Source of the DNA: JAJUFS01 sp036381175
GTDB lineage: Bacteria > Pseudomonadota > Gammaproteobacteria > Natronospirales > JAJUFS01
Length of the DNA: 37,812 nucleotides
Direction: 5' to 3'
Assembly: GCA_036381175.1 (NCBI GenBank)
Contig: DASVDI010000040.1
Location: 1 to 37,812, forward strand
How positions within the stretch are numbered: position 1 is the stretch's first letter; each line of letters opens with the position of its first letter. Positions 15,072-22,811 of this stretch are shown one piece after another. The notes beneath the pieces were generated by a model. The model made no database searches, was not told the origin of the DNA, and saw only the letters and a program-made list of their open reading frames with translations. The position numbers and the translations under genes were made by a program.

Positions 15072-16179
15072 GCCTTATATATGGCAATTCGACGGCTGGC
15101 CCGCGCTTCGTTGGGATGACCAGGTTCTTGCCACGCGTCTCGCACAGGCGTGCCGGCAACAGGGCCAGCTGCTCGGCCAGATGCAGGGGCTCGGCTTCGA
15201 CCTGCGCCAGGAAGCACATCTCCAGACGCTGACCGAAGACGTCGTCAAATCCAGCGAAATCGAAGGCGAGCAGCTTCCCCCGGACCAGGTTCGCTCCTCG
15301 ATCGCGCGGCGCCTGGGAATGGACGCCGGCGGCATCGTGCCCGCGGACCGGAATGTGGAAGGCGTTGTCGAAATGATGCTCGACGCCACCGCGAACCACC
15401 ACGCACCGCTCACCGAAGAGCGGCTGTTCGGCTGGCATGCATCGCTGTTTCCGACGGGACGCAGCGGCATGAACCGGATCAACGTCGGAACGTGGCGTGA
15501 TGATGCCAACGGACCGATGCAAGTGGTCTCCGGTCCCGTGAGCAGGGAAAAGGTGCATTACGAGGCGCCCCCCGCAGCACGCGTGCCCGCCGAAATGGCA
15601 GCGTTCCTCACGTGGTTTGCCGATCCGGGCGACATCGATCCATTGCTCATCGCCGGCCTCGCACACCTGTGGTTTGTCACCATCCATCCGTTCGACGACG
15701 GCAACGGCCGCATGGCACGGGCCATCGCCGACATGGCACTCGCTCGCTCGGAAAAAACCGGCCAGCGCTTCTACAGCATGTCCGGCCAGATCCGCATCGA
15801 GCGCAACGATTACTACACGCTGCTCGAACGCACCCAGAAGGCAGGCCTCGACGTTACCGACTGGCAGAACTGGTTCCTGGGCTGCCTGCTGCGCGCGATA
15901 GAAAGCGCGCACGAAACACTCGGCAATGTGCTGGCAAAAGCTGCTTTCTGGGAACGCTTTGCGAAAGAAGTATTGAACGAACGGCAGGTCAACGTGCTCA
16001 ATCGCCTGCTCGATGGCTTCGAAGGGAAACTGACGTCATCAAAATACGCGCGCCTTGCAAAGTGTTCGCAGGACAGCGCACACCGCGACATCGTCGACCT
16101 CATCAAGCGTGGTGCATTGGAGAAAGATAGTGGTGGCGGACGCAGCACCAGCTATTCGCTGGTGCGATTCAATAGTTGA
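15070..16179 (+). CDS. Fic-domain AMPylase-like protein with DUF4172 and winged helix
   Basis: This 369-residue protein starts with the DUF4172 segment YIWQFDGWPALRWD. Next comes the inhibitory-helix motif SSEIEG at S61-G66, matching (S/T)xxxE(G/N). The Fic core carries the catalytic HPFDDGNGRMAR (H206-R214). A winged helix-turn-helix covers about 305-365 (SSKYARLAKCSQDSAHRDIV, then a GGGRSTSY wing). Fic enzymes transfer AMP or other nucleotide parts to target proteins, and E65 would hold the enzyme inactive. The wHTH and the promoter array suggest autoregulation. The ATG at 15070 overlaps the last base pairs of the repeat; the upstream TTG at 14995 lies inside it. Confidence 0.93.
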   Translation: MPYIWQFDGWPALRWDDQVLATRLAQACRQQGQLLGQMQGLGFDLRQEAHLQTLTEDVVKSSEIEGEQLPPDQVRSSIARRLGMDAGGIVPADRNVEGVVEMMLDATANHHAPLTEERLFGWHASLFPTGRSGMNRINVGTWRDDANGPMQVVSGPVSREKVHYEAPPAARVPAEMAAFLTWFADPGDIDPLLIAGLAHLWFVTIHPFDDGNGRMARAIADMALARSEKTGQRFYSMSGQIRIERNDYYTLLERTQKAGLDVTDWQNWFLGCLLRAIESAHETLGNVLAKAAFWERFAKEVLNERQVNVLNRLLDGFEGKLTSSKYARLAKCSQDSAHRDIVDLIKRGALEKDSGGGRSTSYSLVRFNS

Positions 16180-16198
16180 ATGTTGACAGGCGGAAGTC

Positions 16199-16218
16199 AG
16201 AACAATTCCGATTGTTCT
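16199..16218 (+). other. Stem-loop after the Fic gene
   Basis: AGAACAAT and ATTGTTCT form a perfect 8-bp stem around TCCG, 20 bases after the Fic stop. There is no T-run, so termination is uncertain. It could be an RNA-stabilising 3' hairpin. Confidence 0.4.
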
Positions 16219-16529
16219 CTCGCAGAAGAAGAACGGTTATTTCACGAGTAATCGCCGCCTCTTAGTTTGATCGTGTTAACACGCAGGACGCGACCCTAAA
16301 TGTTTCTGTTTTGGTTGTCGCAATTCATTAAAGCGGTTCTGGCTGCCTCTCCGCTACGCTGCTGCGACGAGAACTTTGTGCGCGGTAACTTTGGTTTGCA
16401 TCGAAGGCGATTCCTTTCAGAGATATTGGTCTTTATCGAAGTCGTCATTCGCTTGAACGGGAATCCAGCTTTTTAATGATTTGGGTTTGCACCTGCGGTG
16501 CAACTCGCAGACCGATGGTTGTCGCAATT

Positions 16530-16880
16530 CTCCAAAGCGGTTTCGGCTTCCGTTGCACGGCGAGCCGACCTACTTTTGTCGCGACAAAAGTAGGCAAAAA
16601 CGCTTTCCCCGGTCGGCTCTTGTTCATTCAACAGAGACCTGCGGTGCTCGATACAAACAGGCCACTCGGTAACTCGCCGGTCGTGCCTGCGTTCGCTGTG
16701 CTCACTTGACCCGCCTCGGTCTCGACACCCCTCGTTACTTCACGACGGAATCGTTTCGGAGAATACCTCACCGATTCCTGCTCCGTGCCTGCCTGAATCT
16801 TCGCTCCTCGGTCGCCTCCGACGGGTTTCGACTGCTAAAAGCAAAAGCGAAAAGCACGAAGGCCGCTTGCGCGGCCTTCC
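16530..16880 (+). repeat. Long noncoding repeat, left copy (inverted partner at 22140-22575)
   Basis: The 16180-16904 gap has no credible gene. From about 16530 it matches the minus strand of 22140-22575 in the same order: a hairpin core (CCTACTTTTGTC at 16569, perfect 26-bp palindrome to 16594), CCGGTCGGCT and TTGTTCATTCAA to 16631, then CGCCGGTCGTGCCT, GACCCGCCTCGGTCTCG, CTCACC near CGATTCC, a GCCTCC/ACGGG segment, and CTAAAAGCAAAAGCG. A partial tandem of its left end, GGTTGTCGCAATT, occurs at 16313 and again at 16517. Confidence 0.7.
16858..16879 (-). terminator. Terminator for the lipoprotein gene
   Basis: GAAGGCCGC and GCGGCCTTC form a 9-bp stem with a four-base loop. On the minus strand it is followed by GTGCTTTTCGCTTTTGC, which is T-rich. 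It lies 26 bases beyond the 3' end of the gene at 16905-17468. Confidence 0.65.
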
Positions 16881-16904
16881 AGAGATGTAAAAGTTTTCCG
16901 CTCT

Positions 16905-17468
16905 CTAATCCGAACTGATCGCACTTGAAAACTTCCTCGCAAGGCTCTCGGCGCCCAACCGCTTCATCCTCGTGGCATATCGTGCGAAGACTTCCTCAAG
17001 GAACGCTGCTTCTGCTCCATCAAACTTTGACCGAACAGGCACGACTTTCACCAACCAATCCGCGCCGTCGCGCCAGCGATCCAGCGCCGCTAAGCTCATG
17101 GCAAGTTCGGCGTAGCGGCGTGCGCGTGCAACATCATCAAAAGCAGGATCGACTTCAGCAATGCGAATTGATTCGAGTTGCAAGTCGGCTGCCTCTTCGA
17201 ACTTACCGAGCTGCCGCTTGATCCGCCCAAGGTCATACATCCGCGTGGACTTGAGTGCGTCGCCCAGGTTGCCCATCTCCACGTTCCGCAAAGCGCGCGT
17301 GCAGGCTTCTTCCGCCAGCTGCATTCGGCCATTGTCTTCAGCCTCGAAACAAGTGTCCGCGTAGTGTTGAGAGGTATGACGATTAAGCGGATTTGCACAT
17401 GCCGTCAGCAGCAGCGCTACAGAAAGTACGGCCCACTTTCTGCTGAGATCTGTTTGATATGAACTCAT
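16905..17468 (-). CDS. Lipoprotein with TPR-like helices
   Basis: This 187-residue protein has a short N terminus, a hydrophobic helix and a lipobox LTAC ending at C24, so it should be lipidated and membrane-anchored. The mature part is helical with TPR-like periodicity (YADTCFEAEDNGRMQLAEEACTRALR, then GDALKSTRMYDLGRIKRQLGKFEEAADLQLESIRIAE). Two cysteines in the first repeat (about 39 and 56) could pair. AGGGGGGTAA is a strong ribosome binding site. It follows a membrane-protein gene on the same strand by 27 bases, so the two are probably one operon. Function is unknown. Confidence 0.8.
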   Translation of the reverse strand: MSSYQTDLSRKWAVLSVALLLTACANPLNRHTSQHYADTCFEAEDNGRMQLAEEACTRALRNVEMGNLGDALKSTRMYDLGRIKRQLGKFEEAADLQLESIRIAEVDPAFDDVARARRYAELAMSLAALDRWRDGADWLVKVVPVRSKFDGAEAAFLEEVFARYATRMKRLGAESLARKFSSAISSD

Positions 17469-17495
17469 TTACCCCCCTAATTCTTCTTTTTAGAG

Positions 17496-18185
17496 TCAGC
17501 TCCCGAAAATCGCTTGCGGACTTTCCCGGTGCTCGATTTCCCGGTAAGCGACAGACAGAACGGCAATCTCGATTATCAAGACCAGCGCACCGACAACCTG
17601 AGCCGAGACGATCGCAAGAAGCGGCGGCACGTCACCGAACATCTCGGCGGCCACCTGACCAAGTCCATTCATTAAAAGGCCGACAATCAGCGGAATAACC
17701 AGCGTGGCTTTCGCGAGCAGCCAGTAGTGATAACGGCCAACACTCAACAGCTCACGCAAAGTCAGATCGTTGTCCACGGCGGCAGCCGGAAATACGATGG
17801 AAAACACGGGAACAAGGTAGAGCAAGGCGCCGAACATTAGCAGGGAGACATAGGCGCCAAGATTCATCAGAAAAAAGCCAGCAAATACCAGGCAGCCGAA
17901 CAGCAGCAAGAAGCCCGCGAATCGCAATTCCCTTCGCGAGAAATGCAGCATCACGCCAAACCTGGGCACGGAATCCGAACCGATCAGCACGACGCGATGG
18001 ATCGCGACAGCAATACACGTGTAAAGACAGAGCTGTACCAACAACAACGGAACGAGAACAAACCACCCGTCCCCGACCGGAATCACCTCGATGAGCGCTG
18101 ACCCGGTCAGCGGCAAGAGGCAGGCGAGAACAACGGCTGTCCAACGCCCTGCAAGAATATCCAATGCGTCCGAAAAAATACCCAT
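17496..18185 (-). CDS. Hypothetical polytopic membrane protein
   Basis: This 229-residue protein has about six hydrophobic segments (near 15-33, 40-65, 87-105, 108-135, 155-175 and 190-215). It has no conserved motif that I recognise. Its overall look is that of the uncharacterised membrane domains found with glycerophosphodiester phosphodiesterases or DUF-type stress proteins, and this is a weak resemblance only. It is the first gene of a probable two-gene unit with the lipoprotein downstream. It lies on the same strand as the SIR2-NTPase gene about 600 bases upstream. Confidence 0.7.
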   Translation of the reverse strand: MGIFSDALDILAGRWTAVVLACLLPLTGSALIEVIPVGDGWFVLVPLLLVQLCLYTCIAVAIHRVVLIGSDSVPRFGVMLHFSRRELRFAGFLLLFGCLVFAGFFLMNLGAYVSLLMFGALLYLVPVFSIVFPAAAVDNDLTLRELLSVGRYHYWLLAKATLVIPLIVGLLMNGLGQVAAEMFGDVPPLLAIVSAQVVGALVLIIEIAVLSVAYREIEHRESPQAIFGS

Positions 18186-18224
18186 ATCCCGCCCCCAACA
18201 TATTCAAACGTGAAACCTAAGTTC

Positions 18225-18783
18225 GACCCTAAATCCGATGATCAATTTGTTTGCTTCGGAGTAATCGTGGCCGGCCCCGGTTTTTCTTTTTTGTTTTCTT
18301 GCTTTTTTCTTTTGCATTAAGGCGCGACCACACCGCTAAGAACCAATAAAGGAACAACGACAAGAAGTACACCACTGATTACCAGAAACATGCGAATAGT
18401 AATTAGCTCGCTCTTGCATGCGTGCGAAATCGCTGGAGGTAGATCGTTTGCAAAAATTACTTTCCACATGAAGGCGAATTGACCGTTCGGATCGGATAGG
18501 CTCGGTGACCCTATTCGGAACCAGTATTCTTGATGCACTGTTTTCAGTTTATGGGCCAATCTGACAAGCATCGTCAGATAAACAGCAACAGCAATTGGTA
18601 TAGAAATAGCTATAGCTACTAACAGCATTATCTTCGCCTACCATCAAGGAGTCGTGCTTTGAATTTCAACGCGATGCAAAGCGCAAGACTTGACCCTAAC
18701 TCTCTTCTGATTCTTCGTGACCCTAATTTCGTTGGGCGACAACCGGTGCAGCGGAATCGGGTGCGGCTCAATCCAACCCTAAT
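18225..18783. repeat. Scattered GACCCTAA motifs and a T-rich tract
   Basis: GACCCTAA occurs at 18225, 18692 and 18719, with AACCCTAA near 18776 and one more GACCCTAA at 16292. The copy at 18692 is within GCAAGACTTGACCCTAA. The tract 18281-18316 is almost pure T with a few C and G. The motifs flank the small membrane gene at 18317-18628. They look like remnants of a dispersed repeat; I cannot name the family. Confidence 0.45.
18317..18628 (-). CDS. Small two-helix membrane protein
   Basis: This 103-residue protein has an N-terminal hydrophobic helix (about 1-25), a polar middle with HQEYWFRIGSPSLSDPNGQ, and a C-terminal helix (about 79-101). The topology recalls the UspB-like small membrane proteins, in which a central GSPS-type segment also occurs, but I would not transfer that name. 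It stands alone between repeat-bearing gaps, on the same strand as the SIR2-NTPase gene and 168 bases downstream of it. Confidence 0.6.
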   Translation of the reverse strand: MLLVAIAISIPIAVAVYLTMLVRLAHKLKTVHQEYWFRIGSPSLSDPNGQFAFMWKVIFANDLPPAISHACKSELITIRMFLVISGVLLVVVPLLVLSGVVAP

Positions 18784-18796
18784 TCTTTAATTCTTT

Positions 18797-21289
18797 CTAA
18801 TTCTTTGCACGCAGCGCCATGATGTCTTCCCTTACACGTCGATAGTGCCTGTTGTGCAGGTGATGCGAATCACCAATCTTAACAACCCTATCCATGACTC
18901 TTTCTTGATAAAGATCCAAATCTCCTACCTCCCGATCAATTCGAAGAAGCGCTTCAAGCAAGGTATTAACTGGATATGGGTCGCCGGCGCCGCGTATCTC
19001 GATCTGTGCTTCTAGAAGTCCGATTGCCTCCTCGTAGTCGTCGTATGAGCGAGTTGGGTTCGCTAGATAGCGTTGAAGAAGTGCATTCGCTAACGCATGC
19101 TCGATCTGAAAAGAGCCCGAGTACACTTGATTACCGTGCCTGATTGCATCAATCGCTTCGTCAACTCTTCCTTCATCTAGTAGGAAGGACCCGAACTGCA
19201 GCCAGAATATGCCGTCTTGTGAGAAACATATCTGTACTGCTTCGTAGATACTAGCTATTAGATCGGGGCGCCCGCGAAATGCCTTCTCCAGCAGATAGCG
19301 ATGACTTAATAGCTTCTTGTAGATTCGGTAGGGTAGCGGATGTTCATTTATCGTCTTCACCGAAAACTTCGTGGACACAACTTTCAACAAGCTAACGAAG
19401 AGCTCGTAGCGCCTTTCGTCGCTAATGTTCTCCACCAGATTGTGTTCGGCGATTCTTTTATGTCGCACTCCTATTTCAAGTCGATTGGGATACCGTCGAA
19501 CTCTCGATTCGAGCTCGCCAGATAAGAGCGGAAGCATATCGTACACATTGACCCCGAAGAGCTCGCGCACGTAATAGACCGGCAAAGGCAGATCAACAGC
19601 TGATACGACGTTTAGATATTCGAACCACTGCTTAGCAAGATCTGACTCAATCTCAGAAAACTCTTCCGAGATTTTTTCCTCGAAATCTCTACCCAAGAAG
19701 ACGTCATACATTGTTGCCATCAAATCGCCGGCGTATCCGTGCTCTGCTTGGACGACAAATTCGGCCGCCGCGGCTACGGAACCATTCGCGATGGACGGGT
19801 TCTTGCATCCTAGCTTTCGAAGTATGACTACCAGGAGTTGTGCGTTCTCCACATTGAGCTGAGGGATGCTGAACTCGACGACCTGCAGTTCCGACCGAAT
19901 TAACTGGTGCGAATTCCTACTCCAATCATCAATCCGATCCTCCAAAACAAAAAGAACTGGTAGCCCTTTCTTTTCAGCATTAAGACGTCGTGAGAGTTCA
20001 GTAACGGCGTAGAAATACTCCGATGCATCATCAACAAGAATTACGATAGGCTTTTCCAGCTCCTTCAATACGTTCCACACGTGCTCAATGTCTATTCCCG
20101 AAGATCCGACGTATCGATATGTTAGGATGCCGCCCTCCGCAAACTCTCTGGCAATCCACATTGCGCAAGCAGATTTCCCAGAGCCGACTTTCCCAGTAAC
20201 CACAAGGGCGCATGGGGCGGACCGCTTTAAGAGGTCCTCTCCGAGCTGTTTTGCTTCCTTGTAGTACCCGAATTCTGCAACGACGCCTTTTTGAAAGTAA
20301 TACCACTCGGGCTCGGCACCTTGTGCAAACTTTGAAATAACTCCGTAATCTTCGGCGGCGTCGTGATATGCAGAACTCGCCTCTTCAAACTCGGAAGCAA
20401 ACCACCCGAAGCTTGCGAGCTTCGATGGCTTTGCGACTTTCGCGAACCCCAACGACTCGATAAACTCATTAACTGTTGGCGGAGCACACAAGTCGGCTAA
20501 GACATCGAAAAATTCCTCAGCTTCCGCTTGTATCGGAAATATATTTCTAGATTCATAAGATCTTCTATCTAACTCCGTAAGCGACCTTGTGACGATCCAG
20601 TTGGGCCGAGAGCTTTCTCCATGAACTTCCTCTCTGTGTATCAAGGCGGAATCCAAATCGCTCTCTTCGAGCCGGGAGCCAACAATCAAACAATGCCCAT
20701 AGTGAAGCTGCAGCGCAGCGTCGTTTAGCCAGTCCGGTTGTTTGCGCGAAAACCTTGCGTACTGCGAACGTCCGAATACAAATCCGTCCTGCATCTTGTT
20801 TGCAGATCCATGAAGAAAGACGACGGGAGGAGCTGCTGGATTTAGAACCGGTGGCCTGGCATCCAAATGACCGAACATTTCAAACTGCGGATGTCCTATT
20901 CCTCGCGCGCGGAGCGTCTGGATGGACTGTTCAACGATATCGTCGATATTTGTTGTGATAACCGATCGCCACCAATAGCAGAAAGGGATCGTCTGCCAAG
21001 GCCATGGCTTAGTATCTAAAAACCTTTCCCGCAAAAATTTAGCAAAATCGCGGTCTGGATCTTTTTCTGCGAGCGCGAACAGTTTTGGCAGATCATCGGC
21101 GGTCACTTCTTGATCAAAACCAAGCCACGTCGCAATATCTTGCGCTAGCACGGTTGACGTCGGAACAGCATATCCTGCTCTGGTAGGAGTTGACGCAGAG
21201 AATCCTGCGCCTAAGTACAGGGCACACTTCCCGGAGCGAACAAGAGGTGCCAACTGTTCTTCGATTATTCTCTTTTCTTCATCATTCAT
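18797..21289 (-). CDS. SIR2 / P-loop NTPase / helical-repeat protein (STAND-type defence candidate)
   Basis: This 830-residue protein has three parts. A SIR2-like NADase domain (about 1-275) shows LGAGFSAS (27-33), the catalytic asparagine N114 in TTNIDD, and the catalytic histidine H160 in FLHGS, then GRSQYARF and IVGSRLEESDLDSAL. A P-loop NTPase (about 355-620) has Walker A GKVGSGKS (366-373), Walker B IVILVDD (415-421) and a possible sensor Arg R452. The C-terminal part (about 625-830) is helical and TPR-like (FLLDEGRVDEAIDAIRHGNQ). SIR2-STAND proteins such as the AVAST type V (Avs5) group sense phage and deplete NAD. The gene is visibly more AT-rich than its neighbours, which suggests transfer. 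An XRE gene lies just upstream on the same strand. Placement in a known subtype is not settled. Confidence 0.88.
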   Translation of the reverse strand: MNDEEKRIIEEQLAPLVRSGKCALYLGAGFSASTPTRAGYAVPTSTVLAQDIATWLGFDQEVTADDLPKLFALAEKDPDRDFAKFLRERFLDTKPWPWQTIPFCYWWRSVITTNIDDIVEQSIQTLRARGIGHPQFEMFGHLDARPPVLNPAAPPVVFLHGSANKMQDGFVFGRSQYARFSRKQPDWLNDAALQLHYGHCLIVGSRLEESDLDSALIHREEVHGESSRPNWIVTRSLTELDRRSYESRNIFPIQAEAEEFFDVLADLCAPPTVNEFIESLGFAKVAKPSKLASFGWFASEFEEASSAYHDAAEDYGVISKFAQGAEPEWYYFQKGVVAEFGYYKEAKQLGEDLLKRSAPCALVVTGKVGSGKSACAMWIAREFAEGGILTYRYVGSSGIDIEHVWNVLKELEKPIVILVDDASEYFYAVTELSRRLNAEKKGLPVLFVLEDRIDDWSRNSHQLIRSELQVVEFSIPQLNVENAQLLVVILRKLGCKNPSIANGSVAAAAEFVVQAEHGYAGDLMATMYDVFLGRDFEEKISEEFSEIESDLAKQWFEYLNVVSAVDLPLPVYYVRELFGVNVYDMLPLLSGELESRVRRYPNRLEIGVRHKRIAEHNLVENISDERRYELFVSLLKVVSTKFSVKTINEHPLPYRIYKKLLSHRYLLEKAFRGRPDLIASIYEAVQICFSQDGIFWLQFGSFLLDEGRVDEAIDAIRHGNQVYSGSFQIEHALANALLQRYLANPTRSYDDYEEAIGLLEAQIEIRGAGDPYPVNTLLEALLRIDREVGDLDLYQERVMDRVVKIGDSHHLHNRHYRRVREDIMALRAKN

Positions 21290-21360
21290 GACTAGCCGCC
21301 CATTCCCGACCTAAAATCGCCTTTAACAAATCACAGCAACGTAAGGGTTGCCTCTTGCAT

Positions 21361-21615
21361 TTAAACATTACGGACCGAAATCGTCTTCGGCTTCGTTTGC
21401 CCCACCTTTGAATTCACTTTCCCGGTCAACAGCCAATACGAATATTCCGGCCACTGAATTGCAACGGCGGCAACAACATCAACACTAGCTGACGTGGCGC
21501 GATATTCCAGCGTATGCACGCTACGCACGGAAATACCTATTCTCGTCGCGAACGCCGATTGGCTCAGTTCATGAGCCTCCCGAACCATTCGAATCCTTTC
21601 TGCAACGGTTGACAC
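21361..21615 (-). CDS. XRE-family helix-turn-helix regulator
   Basis: This 84-residue protein is a compact lambda-repressor-like helix-turn-helix: IRMVREAHELSQSAFATRIGISVRSVHTLEY (about 8-38), followed by VDVVAAVAIQWPEYSYWLLTGKV. The PEYSYWLLTG tail recalls small regulators of integrated phages. It uses a GTG start with GAGG nine bases upstream. It precedes the SIR2-NTPase gene by 71 bases on the same strand and probably controls it. Its first bases also carry the -35 box of a divergent promoter, so repressor and divergent gene are intertwined. Confidence 0.82.
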   Translation of the reverse strand: MSTVAERIRMVREAHELSQSAFATRIGISVRSVHTLEYRATSASVDVVAAVAIQWPEYSYWLLTGKVNSKVGQTKPKTISVRNV

Positions 21616-21663
21616 TTCCGGTTTCCTCGCTATACTTGTTTCGAAGGTGCTTCATACGAAGCA
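21609..21663 (+). promoter_or_regulatory. Consensus-like promoter and palindromic operator facing the excisionase-like gene
   Basis: TTGACA (21609-21614) and TATACT (21631-21636) with a 16-bp spacer form a near-consensus sigma-70 promoter on the plus strand, starting inside the 5' end of the XRE gene. The perfect dyad TGCTTC-ATAC-GAAGCA (21648-21663) lies just downstream of the expected start point, and another CGAAG half-site precedes it at 21642. The XRE protein is the obvious candidate ligand. Confidence 0.7.
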
Positions 21664-21708
21664 TAATGTGTAACAATGTGGTTCAACGTGTTCAGGAGTC
21701 TAGCCGAC

Positions 21709-21963
21709 ATGGAACGTCCCGGCACGCCCGCGCTTGCCCTTCTTGTAGCAACTCCCGTGATGACGAAGGAACGCTTCGCCGATTTGGTGGGCGTGGAGGT
21801 CGGTGTGGTGCGGGGAATGCTGGACCGGGGTTATTTGCCGTCGGTGAAGATCGGGCGGCACAGGCTGGTGAATGTTGCCGCCCTCCAGGCGAGATGCCTG
21901 AAAGGGGATTCCGAATCGGGATTCTTTATAAAGGAGGAGCCGGCGGCGTATGGGGAGTGTTGA
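21709..21963 (+). CDS. Excisionase-like small DNA-binding protein
   Basis: This 84-residue protein has a winged-helix fold of the excisionase/MerR kind: MTKERFADLVGVEVGVVRGMLDRGYLPSVKIGRHRLVNVAAL (about 18-60). The pattern 'enter helix, turn, RGYLPxVKIGRHRLVN' is typical of phage and plasmid excisionases and of small regulators in filamentous phages. The ATG at 21709 is chosen because AGGAG lies ten bases upstream; the ATG at 21676 has no such site. It is divergent from the XRE gene and has a strong promoter with an operator. No integrase is visible in the window. Confidence 0.72.
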   Translation: MERPGTPALALLVATPVMTKERFADLVGVEVGVVRGMLDRGYLPSVKIGRHRLVNVAALQARCLKGDSESGFFIKEEPAAYGEC

Positions 21964-22005
21964 GGTTTGAATGGCAGGGTTCGCGGGTTCACGCCAAGCT
22001 GAAAC

Positions 22006-22033
22006 GGCGGATTACGGCGGTGCCTAATCCGCC
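22006..22033. repeat. REP-like hairpin, first copy
   Basis: GGCGGATTA and TAATCCGCC form a 9-bp stem, followed by CTACG. The same hairpin and the same CTACG tail recur at 32457-32482, so this is a dispersed palindromic repeat. The surrounding gap, 21964-22811, holds no gene that I can support. Confidence 0.75.
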
Positions 22034-22139
22034 CTACGACGAGGCGAGACCGCGCTTGATCGCGCGCCTGGAATTCCCGGATTCCCTGAGTACAGGGACC
22101 TTGTCCGTCCCCTGCGGTCCGCTCCATCCGGGCTACAAA

Positions 22140-22575
22140 GCTCTTCCGCTTTCAGGCGGCGCAGCCGCGCTTTTGCTTTTAGCGGTTTGCTTTTCGCTTT
22201 TCGCCCGTTGGAGGCATTCGAAGACGCGACGACGGGTACGGGTGCGAAGCAGGATCCGGAATCGGAGGTGAGCGTACGAAGTCCCGGTACTCCGGGAGCG
22301 CAACGAGAATCCGCGGATCCGTCGCGTAGCAGCGAGCGGTGGCGAGACCGAGGCGGGTCGAGCGAAGCGCACGAAGCCCCGCTTCGGGGGCGTAGAGAAG
22401 GCACGACCGGCGACCCGTACATGGCGAGCGCCTGAGACCACTTTTGAATGAACAACAGCCGACCGGGCGAGATGGTTTTCGTCCCTTTTTGCCGAAACAA
22501 AAGGGACTCGGCCAAGCGCCGTAGCGCACGAAGGCCCGGCCTCGGGCGCGAAGGGGCGGCCGAAACGCTTGTTGA
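22140..22575 (-). repeat. Long noncoding repeat, right copy (inverted partner at 16530-16880)
   Basis: Read on the minus strand, this segment follows the left copy in the same order: hairpin core GTCCCTTTT...AAAAGGGAC (22481-22507), AGCCGACCGGG and TTGAATGAACAA (22444-22465), CGCCGGTCGTGCCT near 22400, the GACCCGCCTCGGTCTCG segment near 22350, CGATTCC near 22265, a GCCTCC/ACGGG segment near 22210, and CTAAAAGCAAAAGCG near 22180. It also contains an extra small hairpin, TCCCGGTACTCCGGGA (22282-22297), shared with the REP element at 29389. Confidence 0.7.
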
Positions 22576-22619
22576 ACTCAATGAACGAATTTGCAGCACA
22601 GCGATGGAAACCTTGTTTC

Positions 22620-22668
22620 GAATCAATCCGTATTCCGCTTCCCTGCGGTCCGCTTCATCCGGGCTACG
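22620..22668. repeat. REP half-site with CATCCGGGCTAC
   Basis: CATCCGGGCTAC ends at 22667 and also at 22136. It is the reverse complement of the start of the element at 29389 (GTAGCCCGGATG). Both copies are preceded by CCCTGCGGTCCGCT. These are members of the same dispersed repeat family. Confidence 0.6.
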
Positions 22669-22811
22669 GCCCAGCAGGGAGAAGGTGAAAAGTTTCGCGG
22701 TTGGAAACCGCTCCTACATTTCTTCGATCACCGCAGCGGCAGTGCGGGGGAATGAAACGGTACTGTTCGCGCCTGAAGGCGCTCCTACAAACATCTCGCA
22801 AGGAAGCAACC

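Noticed and set aside
16445..16709. Short frames over the left noncoding repeat (for example with TFVATKVG)
   Set aside because: The frames run through a hairpin repeat that also occurs at 22444-22507 and do not survive in both copies. I treat the segment as a repeat.
22024..22626. Minus-strand frame of 200 codons in the repeat-rich gap
   Set aside because: It covers REP and long-repeat sequences and has no domain; similar frames arise in all members of such repeats.
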